Part shown: positions 26,611 through 35,464 of the stretch, in pieces | How positions within the stretch are numbered: the first letter of the stretch is position 1 | Layout: the number at the start of each line of letters is the position of its first letter | Assembly (NCBI GenBank): GCA_023229525.1 | Contig: JALNZC010000005.1 | Span: 62,001-126,000 of the forward strand | DNA: 64,000 bases | Source of the DNA: Bacteroidales bacterium | GTDB lineage: Bacteria > Bacteroidota > Bacteroidia > Bacteroidales > FEN-979 | Direction: 5' to 3' | Position numbers and translations under genes: made by a program | Notes under the pieces: model-generated | The model's input: only the letters and a program-made list of their open reading frames with translations | Database searches by the model: none | What the model was told of the DNA's origin: nothing

Positions 26611-27686
26611 TACCGGTTTACGCAGTTCAGATCGGCAAAGGCGATTTTCAAACGTTCCACCATCGACTTTTCTCCTTCCCGTAACCAAGCCCTGGGATCG
26701 TAGAATTTTTTGTTGGGCTTATCTTCTCCATCAGGGTTGCCGATCTGTCCCTGGAGATAACCAACATTCTTCTGATAATAGTGCAAAATTCCTTCCCAGA
26801 ATGCCCACTGAGTATCGGTATCGATATTCATCTTGACCACACCATACGAAATGGCTTCCTTGATTTTCGCGGGCTCGGAACCGGAACCTCCGTGGAATAC
26901 AAAATTCACAGGATTGGGACCCGTGTTGAATTTTTTCTGAATATAAACCTGTGAATTGTGAAGGATAACCGGTTCGAGTTTCACATTACCGGGTTTATAT
27001 ACACCGTGTACATTCCCGAATGAAGCCGCAATGGTGAAATTTGGGCTTACATTTAGTAAAGTTTCGTAAGCAAGAGCAACGTGTTCAGGTTGTGTGTAAA
27101 GACGCGAACTGTCAATGCCGGAATTATCCACCCCGTCTTCCTCACCTCCGGTAACTCCCAGTTCGATCTCAAGGGTCATACCCAGTTTGCTCATCCGTTC
27201 CAGGTAACGCTTACAGATCTCAATGTTTTCGTGAAGGGGCTCTTCGGAAAGATCAAGCATATGTGAACTGAAAAGCGGTTTGCCATGCTTTAGAAAATAT
27301 TTTTCCCCTTCATCCAGTAATCCGTCAATCCATGGAAGTAGCTTTTTGGCTGCATGATCGGTGTGAATAATTACAGGGATCCCATAAAGTTCAGCGATCT
27401 CATGGATATGTTTTGCTCCCGCGATGGATCCTTTAATGGCGACACGTTCATCCTCGTTTTTTAACGATTTTCCGGCGTAGAAAACACCTCCGCCATTGGA
27501 AAACTGGATGATGACCGGAGAATTAACCGCTTTGGCTGCTTCCATCACAGCATTTACCGAACCGGAGCCAACAACATTCACGGCCGGAATGGCAAAATGA
27601 TTGGCCTTGGCTGTTTTGAAAATCTCCTGCAGTGCATTGCCTGTTGCAACACCGGCGCCTATTTTATCTGAAATTTTATCTGACAT
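26607..27686 (-). CDS. fbaA: Class II fructose-bisphosphate aldolase
   Basis: Zinc-dependent aldolase of glycolysis and gluconeogenesis. 359 residues, the length of the E. coli FbaA type. Zinc-site motif IIHTDH (His108, Asp110, His111), ELGVTGGEEDGVDNSG, and the phosphate-binding FVFHGGSGS and VKMNIDTDTQ are present. The -7 box at 27717-27724 gives a leader of about 25 bases. Confidence 0.95.
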   Translation of the reverse strand: MSDKISDKIGAGVATGNALQEIFKTAKANHFAIPAVNVVGSGSVNAVMEAAKAVNSPVIIQFSNGGGVFYAGKSLKNEDERVAIKGSIAGAKHIHEIAELYGIPVIIHTDHAAKKLLPWIDGLLDEGEKYFLKHGKPLFSSHMLDLSEEPLHENIEICKRYLERMSKLGMTLEIELGVTGGEEDGVDNSGIDSSRLYTQPEHVALAYETLLNVSPNFTIAASFGNVHGVYKPGNVKLEPVILHNSQVYIQKKFNTGPNPVNFVFHGGSGSEPAKIKEAISYGVVKMNIDTDTQWAFWEGILHYYQKNVGYLQGQIGNPDGEDKPNKKFYDPRAWLREGEKSMVERLKIAFADLNCVNRY

Positions 27687-27716
27687 AGGATTGAAAATTT
27701 GATTTTATTCAGGATT

Positions 27717-27724
27717 CAAAGGTA
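27717..27724 (-). promoter_or_regulatory. -7 box (TACCTTTG) for fbaA
   Basis: Exact TAnnTTTG match, 31 bases before the ATG at 27686. AAAAGTCAAAAGTCAAA-type repeats lie just upstream. Confidence 0.5.
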
Positions 27725-27945
27725 CGAAAAGTCAAAAGTCAAAGATCAGAAGTCAAAAAAAACTTAAAATCAAAAGATCAAAATTCATAAGTCTAACTCA
27801 AATTGATTTGTAAAATCTCTTTCTGTGGTTCTCCGTGCAATTTCTCCGTAGTTCTATGTGAAAGAAAACGGCCGAATAATTAAATTTGACGAATTATTAA
27901 CATATACTTGCCAGCTCAAATATCACACTTCTTAAATCTTTTTGT

Positions 27946-29292
27946 ATGTTTATTCTGATGATCATTGTCTTTATCCTGGGATATGTGGCCATCGCTTTAG
28001 AACATCCATTGAAAATCAACAAGTCGGCGACTGCCTTGCTGCTTGGCGTAACTCTTTGGGTGTTACTTATTTCCGGGGGTGCACAATGGCTGACTGATTC
28101 AGCAGGTTTTCAGCAGTACCTTAAAGGCAATGCAAATGGGACTTTTACCGACTGGGTTACTTCTCATGAATTGCTACACCATCTGGGAGTTATATCTGAA
28201 ATCCTCTTCTTCCTTCTTGGGGCCATGACTATTGTAGAGCTTATCGATGCCCACGAGGGATTCCGGATGATCACCGAGAGAATTAAGACCACTAACAAAG
28301 TGAAATTACTGTGGTTAATCGGGTTCATTACTTTTTTCATGTCGGCCGTACTTGATAACCTTACAACCGCTATTGTAATGGTTGCCCTGATGCGAAAGTT
28401 GGTATCTGAGAAAAAGGAGCGCTGGTTCTTCGCCGGAATGGTGATCATTGCCGCCAATAGTGGTGGAGCATTCAGTCCGATAGGCGACATAACAACCATC
28501 ATGTTGTGGATCGGAGGACAGGTGACCACACTGAACATCATTCTGAAAACCTTTATCCCGAGTTTACTTTCCATGATCGTCCCGCTGGCCCTCGTTTCGG
28601 TAATCTTAAGGGGGAACGTCAGCCGTCCGGTTACTATACCAAAGGAACATGGATTCAATCCTACCACCCCGATGGAAAGGAATTTCGTCTTTTTTTTGGG
28701 AGTTGGCGCGTTGTTGTTTGTCCCTGTATTCAAAACCATCACGCACCTCCCCCCGTGGCTGGGAATGCTTTTCGGATTAGGAATTCTTTGGGTCGCCACA
28801 GAGATCATGCACAGATCTAAAAATGAGGAAAACAAACCTCACTTGACTGTAGCGGGGATTCTCAGGAAAGTCGATACACCCAGCATTCTGTTTTTCCTTG
28901 GGATCCTGGTTGCCGTCGCGGCTTTGCAAAGCGCAGGGCACCTTTCGCTTTTGGCACAAAGTCTCGAAAAACATATTGGAAATCTCTATGTGATCAATGT
29001 GATCATCGGATTACTTTCTTCGGTAGTGGATAACGTACCGTTGGTTGCCGGCGCCATAGGAATGTACGGAAACACCTTTGGTCCGGATCACTATTTCTGG
29101 GAAATGCTCGCCTATTGTGCCGGAGCAGGTGGAAGTATATTCATCATCGGCTCTGCGGCTGGTGTCGCAGTAATGGGAATGGAAAAGATCGATTTCCTTT
29201 GGTATCTGAAGAAAGTTTCTTTGCCTGCCTTTCTTGGTTATTTGGTTGGAGCAGTGGTCTATTGGGGGATGAAACTCCTTTTTTTCTCCTAA
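27946..29292 (+). CDS. nhaD: NhaD-type sodium/proton antiporter
   Basis: 448 residues with about 11-12 hydrophobic segments. The ion-transporter-superfamily motifs are clear: FFMSAVLDNLTTAIVMVAL with AANSGGAFSPIGDITTIMLW in the first half, and LSSVVDNVPLVAGAIGM with CAGAGGSIFIIGSAAG in the second half. They match the NhaD antiporter family rather than NhaA or NhaB. It exchanges Na+ for H+ across the inner membrane. tRNA-Arg follows from its own promoter. Confidence 0.9.
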   Translation: MFILMIIVFILGYVAIALEHPLKINKSATALLLGVTLWVLLISGGAQWLTDSAGFQQYLKGNANGTFTDWVTSHELLHHLGVISEILFFLLGAMTIVELIDAHEGFRMITERIKTTNKVKLLWLIGFITFFMSAVLDNLTTAIVMVALMRKLVSEKKERWFFAGMVIIAANSGGAFSPIGDITTIMLWIGGQVTTLNIILKTFIPSLLSMIVPLALVSVILRGNVSRPVTIPKEHGFNPTTPMERNFVFFLGVGALLFVPVFKTITHLPPWLGMLFGLGILWVATEIMHRSKNEENKPHLTVAGILRKVDTPSILFFLGILVAVAALQSAGHLSLLAQSLEKHIGNLYVINVIIGLLSSVVDNVPLVAGAIGMYGNTFGPDHYFWEMLAYCAGAGGSIFIIGSAAGVAVMGMEKIDFLWYLKKVSLPAFLGYLVGAVVYWGMKLLFFS

Positions 29293-29304
29293 TCGGAAAT
29301 TCCA

Positions 29305-29312
29305 TATCTTTG
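29305..29312 (+). promoter_or_regulatory. -7 box (TATCTTTG) for tRNA-Arg
   Basis: TATCTTTGCACTCC ends ten bases before the tRNA 5' end. Confidence 0.65.
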
Positions 29313-29322
29313 CACTCCTTTT

Positions 29323-29396
29323 GGCCCCGTAGTTCAATTGGATAGAATGGCAGATTCCGGTTCTGTTGGTTGGGGGTTCGAGTCCCTTCGGGGTCA
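29323..29396 (+). tRNA. tRNA-Arg (anticodon CCG)
   Basis: Acceptor GGCCCCG/CGGGGTC (one G-T pair), D-arm AGTTCAATTGGATAGA, anticodon loop TTCCGGT, T-arm GGGGGTTCGAGTCCC, discriminator A. CCA is not encoded. Confidence 0.93.
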
Positions 29397-29411
29397 CTGA
29401 AATGAAAAAAT

Positions 29412-29448
29412 AAACCCTGTAAAACAATAGTTTACAGGGTTTTTCTTT
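29412..29448 (+). terminator. Intrinsic terminator after tRNA-Arg
   Basis: Twelve-bp stem AAACCCTGTAAA/TTTACAGGGTTT with a seven-base loop, followed by TTCTTT. Confidence 0.8.
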
Positions 29449-29499
29449 AAATAATACCCGGAAAATATTCGATAAATCAGGTATTCTTTTCCGGGGTTG

Positions 29500-29901
29500 T
29501 TATCCCATTTGGGGTTGTAGTAAGCTCACCCTGTTGCCTTCTGTATCAGTAAATGAAACATACCAGCCGATTCCGGGGATTTCAGCGGGTTCTCCCAATA
29601 CCTTACCTCCCCCTTCTGTTACATTTTTCATGGATTCCTTGATGTCGTCAACTGCAATGACAACGGAAGGGTGATGGGACGGCCAGTCTTCTTTTACGGG
29701 ATAAAAACCCCCGTTGATGGAACCAAGCATCTTAGGAAATCCCTTTTCATCCGTCTCGGAAGTTGCGACCGTGACATAATTTCCCATTTCTTCACCCAGC
29801 AGCTGGGCTTTCCATCCAAAAACATGGTTATAGAAATCGGCCATACGTTTTCTATCTTGAGCGGGCATTTCAAAATGCACGACGGGATTCATTTTTTTCA
29901 T
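29500..29901 (-). CDS. VOC-family (glyoxalase-like) protein
   Basis: 133 residues with one vicinal-oxygen-chelate domain pair: MNPVVHFEMPAQDRKRMADFY at the start, FGWKAQLLG, then VVIAVDDIKESMKNVTEGGGKVLGEPAEIPGIGWYVSFTDTEGNRVSLLQP. Such proteins are often annotated as lactoylglutathione lyase-like; the substrate is unknown. A -7 box at 29927-29934 supports the start at 29901. Confidence 0.85.
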   Translation of the reverse strand: MKKMNPVVHFEMPAQDRKRMADFYNHVFGWKAQLLGEEMGNYVTVATSETDEKGFPKMLGSINGGFYPVKEDWPSHHPSVVIAVDDIKESMKNVTEGGGKVLGEPAEIPGIGWYVSFTDTEGNRVSLLQPQMG

Positions 29902-29926
29902 AATTATTGAATTTATTGGTTTATAA

Positions 29927-29934
29927 CAAAATTA
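29927..29934 (-). promoter_or_regulatory. -7 box (TAATTTTG) for the VOC gene
   Basis: Exact consensus match, 26 bases before the ATG. Confidence 0.45.
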
Positions 29935-30133
29935 ACTTAAAACTATGTTTGTTATTGTATTGAATAAGGTATTTAAAATTGGTATAAAGATAATGGTTAT
30001 TGGAGCAGATGATCCGGTTTTAATCCATTGTGATCAAGCGAAGCACCTGAAGTATTAATAAGATATCCTGGATGACAACAAAAAAAGTCAATTGATATCA
30101 GGATATGGCTGGATGAAACTATATAATCGACTC

Positions 30134-30586
30134 TCAGGAACCCGTCTTTCTTTTTTGACTTTGAACCTGGTTTAATTGCTGCTCTATTGTCTTTAGCGTC
30201 TTTTCAAGGGCTTTAATGGTTTGTTTCAAGGCTTCTATCGTATGATCCTTTTCTTCGCAAACCGGACAATTATTTACCAGATCTTTATTCTGATAATAAG
30301 CATTCTGATCAGAAGGAGTATCTTCTTTCACCCCTGATGGGAGAACATTATTTTCAGAATGGACGGCTATATTTTCATCTTTTCTTAATGGAATCCCTTC
30401 TCTAAAGAAACTGTTGAGATCGATTCCGGATTTATTCAGCCAATAAATAAATGAATTAGGTAAAAACGCCCTTTTCCCATTTTCAAGTAAACTAATATCA
30501 CGCTGGCTTAAACCAGTATCATTTGCTAACGCAGTCTGGGAAAGATTTAAAAATAATCGTAATTCTTTAATCTTATTTATATACAA
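30134..30586 (-). CDS. XRE-family HTH regulator with coiled-coil tail
   Basis: 150 residues. An N-terminal Cro/C1-type helix-turn-helix (about 5-60: LRLFLNLSQTALANDTGLSQRDISLLENGKR) is followed by a polar linker. A CPVC pair and a leucine-heptad coiled coil (about 115-142) probably dimerise it. DNA target unknown; autoregulation is plausible because the divergent upstream region holds a TATGCATA palindrome. It borders the accessory island. Confidence 0.8.
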   Translation of the reverse strand: MYINKIKELRLFLNLSQTALANDTGLSQRDISLLENGKRAFLPNSFIYWLNKSGIDLNSFFREGIPLRKDENIAVHSENNVLPSGVKEDTPSDQNAYYQNKDLVNNCPVCEEKDHTIEALKQTIKALEKTLKTIEQQLNQVQSQKRKTGS

Positions 30587-30629
30587 TCTAAGTATAAATT
30601 TATTAAATAATATTCAAATAATGAATAAA

Positions 30630-30653
30630 TATGCATAAAATGTATTATATTTG
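30630..30653 (+). promoter_or_regulatory. Operator-like palindrome and -7 box between XRE gene and small gene
   Basis: TATGCATA (30630-30637) is a perfect 8-bp palindrome. TATATTTG (30646-30653) fits TAnnTTTG for the plus-strand gene at 30706, which puts the longer reading frame starting at 30631 upstream of the promoter. Confidence 0.4.
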
Positions 30654-30705
30654 TTGTATAATAATTAACGAGATATTAAGCATAAATAAGCGACAAATAT
30701 ACGAT

Positions 30706-30945
30706 ATGAAATTTAAAAAAGTAAAAAGAGAGATAAAATATCCTGAAAATCTGAAAATTAACAGCAAACTTCAAAAGGGAGACAGGGTAAAGATTGCAAA
30801 AGGAGCAAACCTGAAACCAGGTACTGTTCGCGACCAAATGCTCGGATATCTCAGAATAACGGATAATGTGGCACGTGAAATAATTAAGATAATTCGCGAA
30901 CGCGAGGAGCTGAATAAACAACTTGAAGCAATTACTAACCAATAA
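30706..30945 (+). CDS. Small basic helical protein (79 aa), unknown
   Basis: No known family recognised. It is Lys/Arg-rich at the N-terminus (MKFKKVKREIKYPENL). The part KGDRVKIAKGANLKPGTVRDQML looks like a short helix-turn-helix-type DNA-binding region (compare KIAKKLGVSRGTVRDYL-type helices), and the C-terminal helix is charged. No signal peptide. Divergent from the XRE regulator across a 119-bp AT-rich region with a shared operator-like palindrome, so the two may form a regulatory pair. A longer frame from 30631 would begin upstream of the predicted promoter. Confidence 0.55.
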   Translation: MKFKKVKREIKYPENLKINSKLQKGDRVKIAKGANLKPGTVRDQMLGYLRITDNVAREIIKIIREREELNKQLEAITNQ

Positions 30946-30979
30946 AAAATTATATGGTATTAAAATCTTAAATTAAATC

Positions 30980-31130
30980 ATGTTTCTGCGGGGCTGCCAG
31001 CCATCGTTTCCGGTATTGGCTTTATTGTTTCCGAACAATAACCGGGTTTGTTGGCGCTCATATTGGGTATTTAATTGGTTTGATATATTTCTCACAGTGT
31101 CCAAAGCGAAAGCTGCTGTACACTATTTAA
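30980..31130 (+). pseudogene. Frameshifted relic of the small membrane protein at 40694
   Basis: The first frame begins MFLRGC, parallel to MFLLGC in the intact copy. After a one-base shift near 31045 the reading becomes LIGLIYFSQCPKRKLLYTI followed by two stops, matching SAGLIYFSMRPKRMQQYTT plus two stops in the copy at 40694. The relic sits directly upstream of a giant T9SS gene, exactly as the intact copy does. Confidence 0.75.
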
Positions 31131-31166
31131 TAATCTATCATAACAAACAATTTAAAACCCACGATC

Positions 31167-34100
31167 ATGAAAAAGAAATTATTACTTTTTATTATGGCTA
31201 CTTTAGCCATTCTGTTTGTGCAAACCAGCCATGCGCAAACCACCAAAACAGTTGGTACAAGTGGTGACTACACCACTCTGAAAGCTGCCTTTGATGACAT
31301 TAATGCCGGTTTTATCACTGGTGATATTATAATTCAGATTATCAGCAGCATCACTGAAACTGCTTCGGCTGTACTCAATGCCAGCGGGAGTGGCAGTGCC
31401 AGCTATACCTCCGTGAACATTTACCCTACTACAACAGGATACACGATTAGCGGTTATCTTGCTTTCCCGCTCATTGATTTAAATGGCGCTGACAATATTA
31501 CTATTGATGGAAGGGTAAATGCCACCGGCACTACTAAAGACCTGACTATTACGAACACGAGGGCATATAGTAATACTACCATTCAGTTTGAAAATTCTGC
31601 TGAAAACAATACGGTGAAATATTGCACGGTAAAAGGCGCTTCAAACTCCACTCAACGTGGTGTAATATTTTTCTACTCAGCCTCCTCAGGAAACGGTAAC
31701 AGCGGAAACACCATTGACAATTGTAACATTACCAATGACGGGGACAACAGGCCTTATAATGTTATTAATTCAATTGGTTCATCCGGCTTTGAAAACCGCA
31801 ACAATACCATATCCAATAACAATATTTATGATTTTTTCAATGCCGGAGCTTATTCTTACGGAATCTATATCGGTTCATCTTCTACCGATTGGACCATAAC
31901 AGGTAATAGTTTTTTTGAGACTTCGTCACCATTTACTCCAACGGGCTCTTATGGTTATTACTGCATTTTAATTTCAAATACGACAGGAAATAATTTTACA
32001 ATAACAGGTAACTACATTGGCGGCAGTGATGCTCTATGCGGTGGTACCTTGACCGTGAGTGCTGCCTACGCTCATTTATTTTATGGTATTTACCTTCAAG
32101 TTGGCATTACCACTCCTACTTCAGTTCAAAATAACACCATTAAAAATTTTAACTATACAAGTACGAGTACAACTCCGTGGTATGGAATATTTAGTAACGC
32201 AGGAAATGTTAATATTGGCACTACTATTGGAAATACAATTGGCTCCACAACAGGGACAGGTTCCATTACAGTCACCAATTCATTTGCAAATGCAACTTCA
32301 TATGGAATATCTGTGAATGCTTCTGGCATCACCATGAATATCGAAAACAACAACATCGGTTCTGTCACAACGGTTGGCTCTTCATCCTATTCCCATAGCT
32401 TTTTTGCTATATACAGGCCAGACTTTAACGGAACGATAACTATCAGAAATAATTTAATAGGAAGCACAAGTATAGCAAACAGTATACAGGCAAGCTCGGC
32501 ATCCACCAGCACTACCGCTCAAAATGTTATAGGAGTCAGATGCGGAAATTCCTCCTCAGGAACGGCAACAATATCAGGTAATACAATTGCCAATTTATAT
32601 AATGCCTATGCCTGTACATCTGCAACTGATGGTGCGGTTGTCGGTGTTATTACTACATCAGGAGTAAATACTATCCAAAACAATACAATACACGATTTGT
32701 CAACGACTAGTCCAAGTACTAATATTACAAATAACGTTTCTGTAATTGGTATTTCGCAAAGGAGTACTTCGAGTGATCAAACCGTATCCGCCAATATAAT
32801 CTACAATTTATCAAATAAATACAATTCCTCCAACTCCGTATGCGTTACCGGATTGTATTGCGACGGTCCTACCACAGGCACCAACACCGTTTCAAAAAAC
32901 TTTATTCACAGTTTATCCCTTGCATCAACTTCATCATCATCAATAATTTTCGGGATCAGGATAAATGCCGGATATACCACATACTCAAATAATATCATCA
33001 ACCTTGGTGGAAGCATATCAACAGGTTATGCTATCTATGGTATTTACGAAAAAGGCGCCGCAGGCAATAATAACAATCTTTACTTTAATACGGTGTATAT
33101 AGGAGGCACTCCTTCGGGAACTACTTCATCCACTTATGCTTTATATAATGCAACCAACACCAATTCAAGAAATTTCAGAAATAATATTTTGAATAACACC
33201 CGCTCAGGTGGTACAACCGGGAAACATTATGCCGTTTACCTTGCAGGAAAGACAAACTTAACCATTGATTACAATGATTACGTTACAACGGGTGGCGCAT
33301 TTCTGGGGAGGATTGCAAGCACAGACTATACCATTTTAGACGCTACCTGGCGAACAGCTTCAGGAGGGGATGGAAATAGCTTAAACACCAATCCCACCTT
33401 TTACAATGCAGGAGGTACCACAGCCACAGATTATATCCCTTCAGTTGCACTTCCTGGTGTTGCAGGCACAGGTATTACAACCGATTATTATGGAACTACT
33501 CGTAACGTTAATACAATGGGGGCTTGGGAAGAATCCATTTCGTGGACTGGCGCTACATCGACCGATTGGTCTGTAGCTTCAAACTGGAGTTCGAATGCCG
33601 TGCCTTTAAGCGCTGACTATGTTTATATTTCATCCGTTCCATCAAATCAACCTCATGTAACAGCTTCTCCCGATTCACCTGCAACGTGTAATAATTTAGC
33701 TATTGATCCGGGAGCAATCTTAACTATTGACGCCGGTAAAGCCCTTACCGTCAGCGGCACCCTCACAAACGAAGCCGGCAACACCGGACTTGTAGTCGAA
33801 TCCGAAGCATCAGCTACCGGATCGTTGATACACAGTACCGCAAATGTAAAAGCAACCGTTGAGCGTTATGTTGCTGGGTGGAGCGTTAACCACGGCTGGC
33901 ATTTTCTTTCGTGCCCGATGGTTACCGAAGCCATTCAACCACATTTTGTACCTGATCCCCCAGGTAGCAACCAGGATTTTTTTAAATGGGACGAACCGTC
34001 GAATGTATGGGTGAATACCAAAACAGTTGCAGGCATTTGGAATAGTAGTTTTGAAAGCGGTTTTGTAAGTGGACGTGGATACCTGGTAGCATATAGCAGC

Positions 34101-35087
34101 GATGTTACCAAGATTTTCAGGGATAGTATCAACGTAACAGATATTTCGGTATCGGGATTGACAAATACAAACAGCAATACATACCGGGGCTGGCATCTGC
34201 TGGGTAACCCGTTTGCCAGCGCAATAAAATGGGGGCAAGGCTCCTGGAACAAAACCAATATCGGGGCGAATCCGCAGATTTGGGATGAAACCACAGCCAG
34301 TTACAAAGTTTTAGCCGGCGATGGCATCATTTCTGCCATGAGCGGTTTTATGGTTTATACCACCGGGTCGGGTTCGCTTACCATACCTGCCGATGCAAGG
34401 TTGCACAGCGACAGCGTCTGGTACAAATCGGGCAAGGAAGACCGGATACTGCTTGTTGCCGGTGATCCACAGGGCAACACTGCCCAGGAAAGCATCATCC
34501 GGTTCAATTCAGGCGCCTCTGAAAACTTTGATCTGGATTATGATTCTTATTTTATTGCCGGTTTTGCACCAAATTTCTATTCTGTCGCAGGCGATAAAAA
34601 CTTTGCCTTGAATACCCTGCCGGTATTGACGGAAGGATTAAGCATACCATTTGGTTTCGTTAAAAATGCTTCATCCGGTTTTAATATTAAACTTCAGGAA
34701 ACAATGGAGGGTATTACAATTTATCTTACCGATTTAAAGACGAATATCACCCAAAATCTCAACAAGAGCCCGGTTTATACCTTCACAGCAGAGGAAGGCG
34801 ACCTGCCCAACCGCTTTAAGCTAACCTTTGGCAGCGTAGGCATCAAAGAACCTTCAGTCAGTCCGTTCAGCATCTATACCGGCAACGGTATCATTTACGT
34901 TAACAACAACGGCAACCAAACCGTTAATGGAACTATTATCGTTTATTTGATAACAGGTCAGATAATCGCTACCCGCAAATTTACCGGCGATCGTTTACAA
35001 AAGATAGATTTCAATGGTAAGCCGGGATGTTATGTAGTGAAGATTACTACGGATAAAGGTGTTTATACACAGAAAATAATATTATAA
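31167..35087 (+). CDS. Giant T9SS-secreted beta-helix protein 1 (C-module type A)
   Basis: 1306 residues. Signal peptide 1-23 (ending HAQ). A parallel beta-helix region spans about 60-720, rich in Asn/Thr/Ser/Ile repeats such as NNTISNNNIYDFF, with the shared landmark LIDLNGADN...TIDGRVNATG. A WTGATSTDWSVASNW domain lies near 790-855. A C-module follows from about 905 (HGWHFLSCPMV; WDEPSNVWVN; GWHLLGNPFASAIKW), then a type A T9SS sorting domain in the last ~80 residues (FSIYTGNGIIYVNNN...GCYVVKITTDKGVYTQKIIL). It is predicted to cross the outer membrane by T9SS and be surface-bound or released. Beta-helix folds suggest adhesion or polysaccharide contact; no catalytic residues are claimed. Paralogues at 40907 and 45491. 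Confidence 0.85.
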   Translation: MKKKLLLFIMATLAILFVQTSHAQTTKTVGTSGDYTTLKAAFDDINAGFITGDIIIQIISSITETASAVLNASGSGSASYTSVNIYPTTTGYTISGYLAFPLIDLNGADNITIDGRVNATGTTKDLTITNTRAYSNTTIQFENSAENNTVKYCTVKGASNSTQRGVIFFYSASSGNGNSGNTIDNCNITNDGDNRPYNVINSIGSSGFENRNNTISNNNIYDFFNAGAYSYGIYIGSSSTDWTITGNSFFETSSPFTPTGSYGYYCILISNTTGNNFTITGNYIGGSDALCGGTLTVSAAYAHLFYGIYLQVGITTPTSVQNNTIKNFNYTSTSTTPWYGIFSNAGNVNIGTTIGNTIGSTTGTGSITVTNSFANATSYGISVNASGITMNIENNNIGSVTTVGSSSYSHSFFAIYRPDFNGTITIRNNLIGSTSIANSIQASSASTSTTAQNVIGVRCGNSSSGTATISGNTIANLYNAYACTSATDGAVVGVITTSGVNTIQNNTIHDLSTTSPSTNITNNVSVIGISQRSTSSDQTVSANIIYNLSNKYNSSNSVCVTGLYCDGPTTGTNTVSKNFIHSLSLASTSSSSIIFGIRINAGYTTYSNNIINLGGSISTGYAIYGIYEKGAAGNNNNLYFNTVYIGGTPSGTTSSTYALYNATNTNSRNFRNNILNNTRSGGTTGKHYAVYLAGKTNLTIDYNDYVTTGGAFLGRIASTDYTILDATWRTASGGDGNSLNTNPTFYNAGGTTATDYIPSVALPGVAGTGITTDYYGTTRNVNTMGAWEESISWTGATSTDWSVASNWSSNAVPLSADYVYISSVPSNQPHVTASPDSPATCNNLAIDPGAILTIDAGKALTVSGTLTNEAGNTGLVVESEASATGSLIHSTANVKATVERYVAGWSVNHGWHFLSCPMVTEAIQPHFVPDPPGSNQDFFKWDEPSNVWVNTKTVAGIWNSSFESGFVSGRGYLVAYSSDVTKIFRDSINVTDISVSGLTNTNSNTYRGWHLLGNPFASAIKWGQGSWNKTNIGANPQIWDETTASYKVLAGDGIISAMSGFMVYTTGSGSLTIPADARLHSDSVWYKSGKEDRILLVAGDPQGNTAQESIIRFNSGASENFDLDYDSYFIAGFAPNFYSVAGDKNFALNTLPVLTEGLSIPFGFVKNASSGFNIKLQETMEGITIYLTDLKTNITQNLNKSPVYTFTAEEGDLPNRFKLTFGSVGIKEPSVSPFSIYTGNGIIYVNNNGNQTVNGTIIVYLITGQIIATRKFTGDRLQKIDFNGKPGCYVVKITTDKGVYTQKIIL

Positions 35088-35102
35088 ATATCCTCCATCT
35101 TT

Positions 35103-35130
35103 CCCCCTCTCTTTCTTCCAAGAGAGGGGG
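35103..35130. repeat. Perfect 11-bp hairpin repeat after T9SS gene 1
   Basis: CCCCCTCTCTT (35103-35113) pairs with AAGAGAGGGGG (35120-35130), followed by CAGGGGGTGAG. Same family as the C-rich elements near 3505 and 23138. It may end the upstream transcript, but there is no T-tract. Confidence 0.65.
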
Positions 35131-35164
35131 CAGGGGGTGAGTTGATCATTAAAAGATACAAAAT

Positions 35165-35464
35165 ATGAAAAAGATAATTCGCAACACCAACTTAATCCTT
35201 TTCCTGCTTTTCGGTTCAGCAACCATCAATAATGTTTTTGCCGACAACCCTCCGCCTCCGCCGGGCGGGCATGGTACAAGCGGAAACCAGGCTCCATATG
35301 GCGTTCCTATTGATAGGGGATTAGGTATATTGTTTGTTTTAGGAGCTGCTTATGGTGGTTATAAAATTTGGTTCATCACAATAATGCGTACCTGTTTTCA
35401 TGAAGGGCATAAATTTTCAAAGCAAAATATTCCATGTCTCTATACCCATATGCTTTACGTTTAA
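35165..35464 (+). pseudogene. PID-CTERM-like small protein 1, truncated by an insertion sequence
   Basis: Native codons run from 35165 to 35369: signal peptide, NPPPPPGGHGTSGNQAP, then APYGVPIDRGLGILFVLGAAYGGYKI. The insertion sequence begins at 35370, so the basic tail seen in the intact copies (LYQARKEKQKK at 40294; LYQARKDKQKD at 45123) is replaced by about 30 residues read from IS DNA. Without the basic tail, correct membrane orientation or sorting is doubtful. The missing 3' end is not found beyond the IS right end. Confidence 0.75.
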
